Assembly: GCA_002159155.1 (NCBI GenBank)
Contig: LZRQ01000085.1
Location: 1 to 13,976 of the forward strand
Direction: 5' to 3'
Length of the DNA stretch: 13,976 nucleotides
Origin: Firmicutes bacterium ZCTH02-B6
GTDB taxonomy: Bacteria; Bacillota; Limnochordia; Limnochordales; ZCTH02-B6
Position numbers and translations under genes: made by a program. The notes beneath the pieces were generated by a model. That model made no database searches. It was not told the DNA's origin and worked only from the letters and a program-made list of their open reading frames with translations. Below, piece by piece: positions 1 through 6,113 of this stretch (positions are counted from its first letter, which is position 1; each line of letters starts with the position of its first letter).

Positions 1-1347
1 GGCCATGGGCTTCCGCCTGTTGGTCCACCACTCGATGACCCTGTCTTCGCCGTAGCGGCCTTGCCAGGCGGACACCCACGACTGCCAGTAAGGCGGGTCG
101 GCGTACATGCGCCAGACGTCGTAACGCTCGAACAGGTCCGTGATGACGGCGTCGACCTCGTCGACGGGCACCTGCCAGTCTTCCTTCTCCTGGCCGTTGG
201 CGTCAATCGGACGCTCCCACAGGCCGGCAAGCCATTGGTAGCCGGTTTCGACGTGCGTGGCCACGATGGCCGTGCTGTCGTGGAACATGGCGCCGTCAAA
301 GCCGATGACGATCAGGTCAGCGTCCTTCACCGGCGATTCGGCCACGGCCAGCTGGCGCCACTTCTCGATGTCAAACGCCTGCTTCCCGCCCTTGACCAGC
401 TGGTTCAGCCACACCCGGCGGAAATAGCGCCGATCCATCGTCGGGTCGCGCCAAAGATCCACAATGCCGTCGATGTCCCGCCAGGACGCGGCAGCGCCGG
501 ACGCCTCGATGACGGCCCGGTGCACGTCCTCTTCCGTTTCGAGCGGGTTGTCTTCGCTGGCATACCGCCAGTAGAAGAACAGCCGCGATTCCTTGATCCG
601 CCCCTCGGCAACCGCCCGGGCGTACTCCAGCGAATCTTCAGCAACCGACCCAGCGCCTGGCTCCGGCGCCGTCGTGATTTCAAGCATCCACGGGTCCGCC
701 TGCCGCCGCTTCGGCAGGTTCGCCATCATGGTGACGTAGGCTTGTTTAAGCCGCGGCAGCGTCCACCAGTGGGTTTCGTCGGCGACTTGGAAAGTGGTGC
801 GGGCGCCGTCTCGGGCGCTCGGAGCGCCGGCCAGGGATACCGCCTTCCCGTCGCCGCGCCGGCGCATGATGCGCTCCAGCCCCAGGTCGAAGTCATCCCG
901 CAGCGGCGACTCCTGCAGGATGGCCAGCAGGGCGCCATAGGCCAATTCGTCGCTTTGCTCTTCGGTGTAGGCGACCAGCGGGATATACGGGTCGGTAACA
1001 GGCCCGCCGATGGGCTCGCCGTCCCGCGTCCATCCCACGGTTCGCACCGGAGCCTCGGGGTGCAGCTCGCAGGCTGCGATCCATGCCGCCAGCTCGGTTT
1101 TGCCCACGCCCTTGGGCAAACAAAGCGTCACCCGGCGGAAACGGCGCCGGCCGGCCAGCGGGTGGTTCCGTGGGTAGACCTCGTACATCCGGTAGATGAG
1201 CGCCCGCTTCTCGTCGTCCAGCCTGACGGGCTGGCCCCGAAGGTCACCTGGCCCATGGACCAGGTAGCGCTCAATGAAGTCGCAGACCTGCGGCCCCAGC
1301 GTAGGCCAGAGCTGCTCTCCGTCGTCGGGGACCATCAGGACGGCCAT
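1..1347 (-). CDS. Phage terminase large subunit (partial, C-terminus beyond window)
   Basis: This is the motor that cuts concatemeric phage DNA and pumps it into the prohead. The frame is open for 449 codons from an ATG at 1347 to the window edge. A Walker A motif LPKGVGKT lies near residues 77-84, a Walker B FQVADE near 186-191, and a coupling-type ITTAP near 224-228. A RNase H-like nuclease domain then begins, with candidate metal-binding aspartates in GFDGA (D351) and YADPPY (D417). The ATG shares a base with the stop of the small-subunit gene (TGATG), which supports translational coupling and this start. The ATPase motifs and gene order make the family call secure. The portal gene would be expected next, outside the window. 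Confidence 0.95.
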   Translation of the reverse strand, partial: MAVLMVPDDGEQLWPTLGPQVCDFIERYLVHGPGDLRGQPVRLDDEKRALIYRMYEVYPRNHPLAGRRRFRRVTLCLPKGVGKTELAAWIAACELHPEAPVRTVGWTRDGEPIGGPVTDPYIPLVAYTEEQSDELAYGALLAILQESPLRDDFDLGLERIMRRRGDGKAVSLAGAPSARDGARTTFQVADETHWWTLPRLKQAYVTMMANLPKRRQADPWMLEITTAPEPGAGSVAEDSLEYARAVAEGRIKESRLFFYWRYASEDNPLETEEDVHRAVIEASGAAASWRDIDGIVDLWRDPTMDRRYFRRVWLNQLVKGGKQAFDIEKWRQLAVAESPVKDADLIVIGFDGAMFHDSTAIVATHVETGYQWLAGLWERPIDANGQEKEDWQVPVDEVDAVITDLFERYDVWRMYADPPYWQSWVSAWQGRYGEDRVIEWWTNRRKPMA

Positions 1348-1820
1348 CACTTCACCACCCGAAGGACGGCCCGCGGATCACGGGCCGGTTCCTGCGGCTC
1401 CTCCACTGGCCGCGGCGGCTGACGCCGACGGCTCGCCTCGTCGCCCTTCGCGATCTCCCACTGGAGCCGACTGCGGTCAACCGGTGACAGACCAAAGCGG
1501 GCCTCCTGCAGCCGGATCTCCTGCAGCAACTCCTTGCGCTCCTTGGCGCTCTCCGCCTTGTGGAAGTCGTCGACCAGGACCGCCAGTCGGCCCAAGCCAT
1601 CGACGTCGGTCTCCAGGTACTCGCTGGCCATGGGCGATGCCCATACCCGGCGCCACCAGGCTCGGGTTAGGCGGTGCCACTTGCGGCCGTCCGGGTTGGG
1701 CAAAGTGGGCGGCCGCCGGCGCTCACCTTCTGGCGGCGGTGTCAGCGTGGTGGCCCCAGCTTTCTTGTTTCGCCGCTGGCGAAGATGGGCGGGTTTCGGC
1801 GCCGGACCTCTCCCGGCCAT
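1347..1820 (-). CDS. Phage terminase small subunit, P27-like
   Basis: This is the DNA-recognition subunit that brings phage ends to the large terminase. The 157-residue product begins MAGRGPAPKPAHLRQRRNK, the basic leader typical of P27-type small subunits. It continues with a helical middle and the hallmark-like FGLSPVDRSRLQWE near residues 109-122, and ends in a proline/arginine-rich tail. The length suits the family. The start is the ATG at 1820. A purine-rich AGGAGG lies about 37 bases upstream, which is too far for that ATG, and there is no in-frame ATG or GTG nearer to it. Only a weak GGGGG precedes the start, so the gene may depend on upstream translation. It sits directly before the large subunit with a one-base overlap. 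Confidence 0.88.
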   Translation of the reverse strand: MAGRGPAPKPAHLRQRRNKKAGATTLTPPPEGERRRPPTLPNPDGRKWHRLTRAWWRRVWASPMASEYLETDVDGLGRLAVLVDDFHKAESAKERKELLQEIRLQEARFGLSPVDRSRLQWEIAKGDEASRRRQPPRPVEEPQEPARDPRAVLRVVK

Positions 1821-1825
1821 GGCGA

Positions 1826-1920
1826 AAACCCCCAGACCCGTACACGGAAAAATCCTCCTGCCGGTGCGCCTCCGGTGGCCTCGCCTGGAAGTTTTTGACC
1901 CCCTTACCCCCTGGGGGTTT
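1826..1920. repeat. Inverted repeat flanking the HNH-terminase junction
   Basis: AAACCCCCAG at 1826-1835 and its exact reverse complement CTGGGGGTTT at 1911-1920 flank the gap between the HNH gene and the terminase small subunit. The right arm overlaps the compact palindrome CCCCCTGGGGG (1907-1917) at the end of the HNH gene. In HK97-like phages the cos site lies near this position, so terminase binding is a possible role, but that is inference. Confidence 0.4.
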
Positions 1921-2251
1921 GGCGAGCGAGACGGCGCCCGGCAGCCGAATCGGCAGCGTCCTTGCGCCGCCGGCAGCTGTTGCAGAGTGCCTGCAGGTTG
2001 CTACGGTCGTCAGTCCCGCCTTGGGACTTGGGTTTGATATGGTCCACCGTCGTTGACGGCTTCCCGCAAATCCGACAGAAAGGCTCTTCTTTGAGCACTT
2101 GTGCCCGGATTTTCAGCCAGTCGCCCTTGTACCCATCAAACCCGCGACGCCCAGGCCAGGGCTCTCGCTTGTGAGCCGGGCAGTACGTTTCACGAGTCAG
2201 CACCGGGCAACCCGGGTATGCGCATGGTGCTAAACCCCGGCGCCGTCCCAT
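1904..2251 (-). CDS. Phage HNH endonuclease
   Basis: This is a zinc-binding HNH nuclease of the kind found next to terminases in HK97-like phages, where such proteins assist terminase at the cos site. The 115-residue product has the core CRIC near residues 59-62, VDHIKP near 69-74, N85 and CNSC near 90-93, the usual Cys4-HNH arrangement. A second cysteine/histidine cluster (C10, C15, C24, H27) at the N-terminus could bind another zinc. The ATG at 2251 has only a modest ribosome site (GGTGA). It is the first gene of the leftward packaging set and follows a 184-base gap that must hold its promoter. Family confidence is high; the cos-cutting role is inferred from position. Confidence 0.92.
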   Translation of the reverse strand: MGRRRGLAPCAYPGCPVLTRETYCPAHKREPWPGRRGFDGYKGDWLKIRAQVLKEEPFCRICGKPSTTVDHIKPKSQGGTDDRSNLQALCNSCRRRKDAADSAAGRRLARQTPRG

Positions 2252-2290
2252 GTGCCGTCACCACGTATTTCAGAGAATGGGCGCGAAGCA

Positions 2291-2310
2291 GCTCGTGCGA
2301 GCACGTGCGA
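2291..2310. promoter_or_regulatory. Candidate regulator binding repeats upstream of the packaging genes
   Basis: In the gap between the divergent HNH and DUF2188 genes, GTGCGA occurs twice (2295-2300 and 2305-2310), exactly 10 bases apart and so on the same helix face. The first copy is embedded in the inverted repeat GCTCG-TG-CGAGC (2291-2302). This is where a late activator would be expected to act on the packaging promoter. No convincing leftward -35/-10 pair was found, which would fit activator dependence. Function is inferred. Confidence 0.3.
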
Positions 2311-2399
2311 AGGTTTCCGAGCTCTCGATTCGGCATTGATTTCCGAAAGTCGCAGATTTCCGCCCAGATCGCCGCCTCTAGCAGCAACCGCGTTCGGAT

Positions 2400-2405
2400 T
2401 ATAAT
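2400..2405 (+). promoter_or_regulatory. Candidate -10 box for the DUF2188 gene
   Basis: A perfect TATAAT lies 31 bases upstream of the DUF2188 start codon, in an AT-richer pocket of otherwise GC-rich DNA. No good -35 was found about 17 bases upstream. The overlapping bases 2398-2403 also give TATAAT on the minus strand, so the direction is not certain from this box alone. The strong ribosome site and gene just downstream favour the plus strand. Confidence 0.45.
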
Positions 2406-2435
2406 TGCGCCAAAACAGAGAGAGGGGGTGAGCCA

Positions 2436-2666
2436 ATGTCCAAGTCGCGCAATTTCCATGTCGTCCCGAGCCGAGACGGTCGCTGGAAGGCCATCCGCAC
2501 CGGCGCGGAACGCGCATCTGCCGTGTTCGACACGCAGCGGGAGGCGATCAGCTACGCCCGCCAGCGTGCTCGAGAGGAGCACGGCGAGTTGTTCATCCAC
2601 GGCCGTGATGGCCGCATCCGCGAGCGGGACAGCTACGGGAACGATCCATTCCCGCCGCGCGGCTAA
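2436..2666 (+). CDS. DUF2188 family small protein
   Basis: The 76-residue product matches the DUF2188 pattern along its whole length: an FHVVPSRDGRWKAI strand pair near residues 7-20, then AVFDTQREAISYARQRA and ELFIHGRDGRIRERDSYGNDP. The molecular role of the family is not established. A strong ribosome site (GAGAGGGGGTGA) precedes the ATG, a TATAAT lies upstream, and a strong hairpin follows just six bases after the stop. It is the only plus-strand gene between the two leftward operons, so it looks like a self-contained moron-type cassette. It could be expressed from the prophage independently of lytic genes. The family call is confident; the role is unknown. Confidence 0.87.
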   Translation: MSKSRNFHVVPSRDGRWKAIRTGAERASAVFDTQREAISYARQRAREEHGELFIHGRDGRIRERDSYGNDPFPPRG

Positions 2667-2672
2667 CGGCGA

Positions 2673-2700
2673 GGGGCTGCTGATGGCGGTCAGCAGCCCC
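2673..2700 (+). terminator. Hairpin after the DUF2188 gene
   Basis: An 11-base perfect stem, GGGGCTGCTGA at 2673-2683 and TCAGCAGCCCC at 2690-2700, with a six-base loop, begins six bases after the DUF2188 stop codon. No clear T-run follows (TCAACCTCC). It may work with the second hairpin 20 bases on, or stabilise the 3' end of the message. Confidence 0.6.
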
Positions 2701-2718
2701 TCAACCTCCAAACACTAA

Positions 2719-2743
2719 ACCCTCGCCGAGGGCGAGGGTCTTT
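2719..2743. terminator. Bidirectional intrinsic terminator between operons
   Basis: A nine-base stem (ACCCTCGCC / GGCGAGGGT, 2719-2727 and 2731-2739) with a GAG loop is followed on the plus strand by CTTTCG. On the minus strand the bases after the stem read TTAGTGTTT. It can therefore end both the DUF2188 transcript and the long leftward early transcript, whose last gene stops at 2792. Confidence 0.65.
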
Positions 2744-2791
2744 CGACACGAACTCCATTCAATCACATTCTACCTGCTCTAGTGGCGCGCG

Positions 2792-3196
2792 TCAATGATT
2801 TCTATTCATGTGACGCGTGAGCACGAGAACGGCTTGCTCACGCCACCGGAAAACAGTGCGACGATGAAGCCGCGGGAACTGCTTCTGAAACCACGCCACG
2901 ATTCGGTCCGTGCTCCAGTCACTCCCATACCAGAGGATAAGGAGGCGGCGGTAGTGGCTAGGGATGCGGGACAGTGCTCGAAACAAGTCCGCCTTCTCCA
3001 GCACCGAATCGTGCACCGAATAGCGCGGTGTAACCTGCACGGGCGGCCGCGCCAGTAGTCGGAGGCTCCGCGGACCCCGTAGATCCAGCTCCTCCCTGCG
3101 GTGCAGATGTTTAACGAGTAGTGCTTCCACCTGTGCAACGGTGTACCGCTCCTGCTCCATGTACACCACCGCCTCCTTAGCCAACGCCGCCAGCAT
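2792..3196 (-). CDS. Putative late transcription regulator (sigma region 4/ArpU-like)
   Basis: This is the last gene of the early operon. The C-terminal half has a helix-turn-helix layout like sigma region 4: ALSRIPSHYRRLLILWYG, then STDRIVAWFQKQFPRLHRRTVFRWREQA. The N-terminal half is helical and basic, without a recognised domain. Proteins of this type in phages of Bacillota commonly sit at the end of the early region and switch on the packaging and structural genes; ArpU is the model. The start is taken as the ATG at 3196, which overlaps the previous stop as TGATG; a GTG lies one codon earlier. A terminator follows the gene, then the packaging operon begins. The family call is moderate and the late-activator role is inferred from position and fold. 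Confidence 0.65.
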   Translation of the reverse strand: MLAALAKEAVVYMEQERYTVAQVEALLVKHLHRREELDLRGPRSLRLLARPPVQVTPRYSVHDSVLEKADLFRALSRIPSHYRRLLILWYGSDWSTDRIVAWFQKQFPRLHRRTVFRWREQAVLVLTRHMNRNH

Positions 3197-3381
3197 CACG
3201 CCGTCACCCGCACCTGGTGACCCGCATAACGCCTTAGGCGCAACTGATCAGCGAACGCCTCGCAGCGTCCGTCCGGCGTAACCCAACCGCGAGGCATTAA
3301 CTCAACGAACACACTGCACTCCCCAGCGCCGCGATACCAGGCGCAATGCCGGCACGGCTCTGGCACCCTCCGTGGCCTCAT
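3196..3381 (-). CDS. Four-cysteine mini-protein, probable zinc finger
   Basis: A 61-residue product contains C10-x2-C13, C22 and C40, enough for one zinc site, with aromatic residues around it (CAWYRGAGEC). The start is the ATG at 3381 because it overlaps the RusA stop as ATGA. An upstream in-frame start at 3429 would extend 16 residues into the resolvase gene and is less likely. The stop overlaps the next start as TGATG, so the gene is tightly coupled at both ends. Function is unknown; small zinc proteins like this are common between replication and late-regulator genes in phages. Confidence 0.72.
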   Translation of the reverse strand: MRPRRVPEPCRHCAWYRGAGECSVFVELMPRGWVTPDGRCEAFADQLRLRRYAGHQVRVTA

Positions 3382-3752
3382 GCGACACCTTCCCCCTGCT
3401 CCCTGATGAGAATCTCCACCCTCGGCCACTCGCGGTCCACACCGATGACCGGCGGCAACAGCGTCACAACGCCGCTGTGGTCATCCTCGAACGCCCGTCC
3501 CTTAAGCCCGTCCAGGATCGGCTTGCAGCTTGCGAGCGCATTGTCCGGGTCGCGCCGCCGAGCGTCCCGGTAGTAGAGCCGGAACTGGACCTCCGGCCGG
3601 TGAAACCGTGGCCGGCCCGCGTTCAGCCACGCAACCGCCGCTTCATCCTTCCACCGCTGGCGAACCCGCCGACGCTCGCCCCAGTGCATGCGCTCCTGCT
3701 TGTTCAGGGACTCTGGCGGGGCTGCGTTGATGAGCAGGACGACCTCGGCCAT
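3378..3752 (-). CDS. rusA: RusA-like Holliday junction resolvase
   Basis: RusA is a dimeric endonuclease that cuts four-way DNA junctions formed in recombination and replication fork rescue. The 124-residue length is close to that of E. coli RusA (about 120). The catalytic pattern is present: RRRDPDN near residues 65-71, K77, ILDGL near 79-83 and EDD near 89-91. An N-terminal PPESLN and an HW pair near 23-24 also fit. The ATG at 3752 overlaps the stop of the initiator gene (TGATG). It works downstream of the recombinase RecT and the initiator encoded in the same operon, resolving branched DNA before packaging. Confidence 0.92.
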   Translation of the reverse strand: MAEVVLLINAAPPESLNKQERMHWGERRRVRQRWKDEAAVAWLNAGRPRFHRPEVQFRLYYRDARRRDPDNALASCKPILDGLKGRAFEDDHSGVVTLLPPVIGVDREWPRVEILIREQGEGVA

Positions 3753-4690
3753 CACCGTGACACCTCGAGCTCGTCGTACTCGTCCGCGAACATCTGCTTC
3801 CAGCGTTTGACCGCCTCGGCGTCCACCGTCGTATAGGCGTCGGCGTTTGGTGCGCCTTGTATCGGCGGCCCGTTTGCCATCGCGTGGGACTGCCGTTTCC
3901 GCCGCAGGTCGTCCAAGGTGCGAATCCCACGGTTATGCCAATCCCGCACGATGGTCTTGAGCCAGCCGTCGACGCTTCGCGTAATGCGGTCATCGTCCCT
4001 GGCCGCCGCCGTCTCGTCGATGGCCGCCATGAGTAACTCGGGTGCCATGCCGTCTTTGAGCCACTGTTCGAACTGACCGAACAAGGCCGGTGAGAGCAAT
4101 CCGATGCGCTCTCGGTAGTGCGCTGCGACAGCAACGACCGGGTCTGCCTCGTCCGGCCAAAGTTCCTCCCCCGCCGCCTCGCCCCCCTTGGGGGGGTTAG
4201 GGGGGGTGTCTTGTCCTGTCTGGTCTGGTCCTGTCCTGTCTAGCGTGACATCGCCGTGACCGTCACGCCCATGTCCTGTGACTGTCACGTGACCGTCACG
4301 TGACATCTGCTCTTGCAGGCGGCGCCGTTCCCGTGACCTGCGCTTCCGCTCCGCAGCCTCCTGCCTCACCTTGTGTTCGTTGCCGTAGTCGTCCCAGTCG
4401 TGCAGCCGCATACCGTGCTCGTCGCGCTCGACGAACCCGGGACCGCCGCCTGGGCCGCACTCTATGAGCGCCTGCAGGAACTGCTCGGGGTCGCCATCCC
4501 ACATGGCAGCGTCGGCGATGTCCTCAGCGTCGTAGTCACTGATGTCGCCGTCCGGGGCGTAGTCCAGCGCCCACCACCAGAGACAATGCAGGTGCCCGAT
4601 AGCGGTTGGCACGGAGACGCCCAGCCTGCGGGCAAACCGTTTTGTCTTGGGGTGATCTCGTAACTCCTGATGACTCTCAATCCACGCCAT
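3752..4690 (-). CDS. DnaD-like phage replication initiator/replisome organiser
   Basis: The protein probably binds the phage origin and recruits the host helicase and loader. Residues 1 to about 110 form a winged-helix type N-terminus (WIESHQELRDHPKTKRFARR, then LWWWALDYAPDGDI), as in phage replisome organisers. A low-complexity linker follows at about 115-180. A C-terminal DnaD/DnaB2-like domain runs at about 187-265 (HYRERIG, LFGQFEQWLKDG, VDGWLKTIVRDW). The ATG at 4690 has a good GGAGGCGG ribosome site. The linker is encoded by the GTGAC/GTCAC repeat cluster at 4245-4337, so the origin may lie inside the gene, as in lambda O. Domain calls are good for the N-terminus and likely for DnaD; the origin role is inference. 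Confidence 0.88.
   Translation of the reverse strand: MAWIESHQELRDHPKTKRFARRLGVSVPTAIGHLHCLWWWALDYAPDGDISDYDAEDIADAAMWDGDPEQFLQALIECGPGGGPGFVERDEHGMRLHDWDDYGNEHKVRQEAAERKRRSRERRRLQEQMSRDGHVTVTGHGRDGHGDVTLDRTGPDQTGQDTPPNPPKGGEAAGEELWPDEADPVVAVAAHYRERIGLLSPALFGQFEQWLKDGMAPELLMAAIDETAAARDDDRITRSVDGWLKTIVRDWHNRGIRTLDDLRRKRQSHAMANGPPIQGAPNADAYTTVDAEAVKRWKQMFADEYDELEVSR
4182..4206. repeat. C6-TT-G7 palindrome and paired G7 runs inside the initiator gene
   Basis: CCCCCC at 4182-4187 is followed after TT by seven G (4190-4196), and after TTA by another seven G (4200-4206). The run can form a tight hairpin or G-rich structure. On the coding strand it specifies TPPNPPKGGE in the linker. It lies about 40 bases from the GTGAC/GTCAC cluster and may be part of the same origin structure. 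Confidence 0.45.
4245..4337. repeat. GTGAC/GTCAC repeat cluster, candidate replication origin
   Basis: Nine copies of GTGAC or its complement GTCAC fall within 93 bases: 4245, 4256, 4262, 4278, 4284, 4289, 4295, 4300 and 4333 (start positions). They build two perfect palindromes GTCACGTGAC (4284-4293 and 4295-4304) and three GTGAC-N-GTCAC units. They lie inside the linker-coding part of the DnaD-like initiator gene. Such iterons inside an initiator gene are the classic phage-origin arrangement. Binding by this protein is inferred. Confidence 0.6.
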
Positions 4691-4740
4691 CGAAACCGCC
4701 TCCGTGCAACCGTGCTGTGGTCTCGCTCCTTCACGAAGAG

Positions 4741-4980
4741 CTATCGGGCCGCATGGGCACGGTCGGCGCGGCCCCGGGCTCGCCGAACAGCGATGCCTGC
4801 CTCGGGCTCTGGCCGCCGTAGTTGCCGCGATATAATCGCCGCTTCCCTGAACAGCGCCCTAGCGGCTTTGAGCAGATCATCCGGCGTCAATTGGCCAGTC
4901 GCCCACCGATCAGACACGCGCTCCACCGTCACCAGCAGCGCACCGCGTGGCGTATCGACGGTGCGGACAACCTCAGCCAT
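4741..4980 (-). CDS. Hypothetical protein, 79 residues
   Basis: No family was recognised. The product starts MAEVVRTVDTPRGALLVTVERV, a short beta-rich stretch. A helical middle follows (TPDDLLKAARALFREAAIISRQL), then a strongly basic, alanine/arginine-rich tail that could bind nucleic acid. It is supported as a gene by a strong ribosome site (GGAGGTGAGCG) properly spaced from the ATG at 4980. It also overlaps the end of the LysM gene by only eight bases and is followed by a 50-base gap to the initiator gene. Its position suggests a role near replication or host takeover, but nothing in the sequence shows which. Confidence 0.68.
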   Translation of the reverse strand: MAEVVRTVDTPRGALLVTVERVSDRWATGQLTPDDLLKAARALFREAAIISRQLRRPEPEAGIAVRRARGRADRAHAAR

Positions 4981-5281
4981 CTACGCTCACCTCCGTCTCC
5001 CCCGGCAACACCAGCCGCTGGCCCTGGCGCAGCCGGCCGGCGTGGGCGCCATGGTTGGCCGTCTGGATGGCGTCGACTGCCATGCGCCGGTCGACGTGGG
5101 GGTAGCAGGTGCGGGCCACGTGCCACAGGGTATCGCCGGCCCGCACGATCCAATGGGTGCCGCACTCAGGCAGGGGTGCGAGGAGGGGCGTCGGCCGCAG
5201 CCACTGGCTCACGTGCCACAGCGCCACCGCGAGCCAGAGGCCGACGATGACGGACGCCATGGCGCCGAGGACGGTCATCAT
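4973..5281 (-). CDS. Membrane-anchored LysM protein, YneA-like
   Basis: The 102-residue product has one hydrophobic segment at about residues 4-27, a short linker, and a LysM domain at about 43-93 (WIVRAGDTLWHVARTCYP, ending GQRLVLPGE). This is the architecture and length of YneA, the short-lived SOS-induced cell-division inhibitor of Bacillus. LysM would contact peptidoglycan outside the membrane. The start is placed at the ATG at 5281, which overlaps the stop of the membrane peptide gene (ATGA); a second ATG follows at once. An open frame continues upstream to 5383 but would add a basic, non-hydrophobic leader inside the previous gene. It lies in the early operon, not with lysis genes, so host division control fits better than lysis. 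That role is inference. Confidence 0.75.
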   Translation of the reverse strand: MMTVLGAMASVIVGLWLAVALWHVSQWLRPTPLLAPLPECGTHWIVRAGDTLWHVARTCYPHVDRRMAVDAIQTANHGAHAGRLRQGQRLVLPGETEVSVDG

Positions 5282-5385
5282 GGCCCCGGCCACCACTCGC
5301 CGCCAATTGCGGCCAGGCCTGCGACGACACCCGCTAGCCAGCTGGCCAACACAACGAGTACTCCAACGACGATCAGCCAGCACAT
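5278..5385 (-). CDS. Small membrane peptide, 35 residues
   Basis: This short gene encodes a peptide that is almost all hydrophobic from residue 3 to 28 (WLIVVGVLVVLASWLAGVVA and on), ending GGEWWPGP. It is therefore a single-span membrane peptide. A strong GGGAGGT ribosome site lies six bases before the ATG at 5385. The start overlaps the hydrolase gene by 13 bases, and the stop overlaps the LysM protein start as ATGA. The tight coupling to a membrane-anchored LysM protein suggests that the two act together. A chance frame is the alternative, but ribosome site, hydrophobic pattern and overlaps all agree. Confidence 0.65.
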   Translation of the reverse strand: MCWLIVVGVLVVLASWLAGVVAGLAAIGGEWWPGP

Positions 5386-6101
5386 CCCCGCACCTCCCTT
5401 GCCGCCACGTAGACGGGGCGGCCCGTGACCTCCCGCACCCTACGTGCGAACATCTCCTCGTCGCTGTTCTGGTCGCTCAGGTGGAGCAACCAGATGGCCT
5501 CCACCCGGCTCAGATCGTTGGCCCTGAGCATGTCAAGCAGCCGCTCCAGCGACATGTGATTGCGCCGGATACGGGCGGCCAGCGTCTCGTCAATGACGCC
5601 CTCCCGGACGTTGCGGTCCAGCAGCTCCCGGGACCAGTTGGCCTCGATCAGCACGTGCGTGAGCCCGGCGAACCGGTACGGGCAATAGGCCGTGTCCGTT
5701 AGGTAGAGCGCCCGGGCGTGCCCGCTCGCCAGCACGAATCCGACGGGCTCCAGAGCGTCGTGCCGGGTGTCGAACGGGTGTATGGTCCAGGTGCCTACCC
5801 GAAACCGTTCATGCGCCCGGATGGGCCGGAGCCGGTGCCCCGTCAGCTCCAGGGCGTCGATGGTGCCCTGGGTGGCGTATAGATCGACCCCGGCCCGCAG
5901 GACGTCCCGGGCCGCCCGGGCGTGATCCGCGTGCTCGTGGCTCAGGAGGCAGCCGGCCAGCGACGTCACGCCGAAGCCGAGACGCTGCCGCAGATCCCTG
6001 AACGGCAGGCCGCATTCGATGAGCAGCGGCGTCCTACCGTCCGAAACCAGGTATGCGTTTCCGGATGAACTGCTGGCCAGCACGCGCACCTGTATAGCCA
6101 C
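5373..6101 (-). CDS. MBL-fold metallo-hydrolase, YycJ/WalJ-like
   Basis: The 242-residue product has the metallo-beta-lactamase fold hallmarks: ASSSSGNAYLV near residues 9-19, SHEHADH (H55, H57, D59, H60), H114, TDT with D136, and LHLSD with H207. A further histidine (NHMS, H182) is typical of the YycJ-like branch. Such proteins bind two metals and are thought to be nucleases or phosphodiesterases acting on nucleic acids. Phage copies usually sit near recombination genes, as here, two genes after RecT. The start is a GTG at 6101 preceded by GGGGGA; the nearby ATG at 6105 is in another frame. It could supply the exonuclease partner that is otherwise missing for RecT, which is speculation. Confidence 0.88.
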   Translation of the reverse strand: MAIQVRVLASSSSGNAYLVSDGRTPLLIECGLPFRDLRQRLGFGVTSLAGCLLSHEHADHARAARDVLRAGVDLYATQGTIDALELTGHRLRPIRAHERFRVGTWTIHPFDTRHDALEPVGFVLASGHARALYLTDTAYCPYRFAGLTHVLIEANWSRELLDRNVREGVIDETLAARIRRNHMSLERLLDMLRANDLSRVEAIWLLHLSDQNSDEEMFARRVREVTGRPVYVAAREVRGCAG

Positions 6102-6113
6102 TCATGCTTCCCC

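Noticed and set aside
61..1422. Long plus-strand open frame of 453 codons
   Set aside because: It lies antisense to the terminase large subunit, which has clear ATPase motifs on the minus strand; the plus product has no recognisable domain.
1907..1917. CCCCCTGGGGG as an intrinsic terminator after the HNH gene
   Set aside because: The loop would be a single base and no T-run follows in the direction of transcription (GGGGGTAAGGGGG), so termination between HNH and terminase is unlikely.
2190..2711. Minus-strand open frame of 173 codons over the DUF2188 region
   Set aside because: It overlaps the well-supported plus-strand DUF2188 gene and crosses the hairpin at 2673-2700; no domain was seen.
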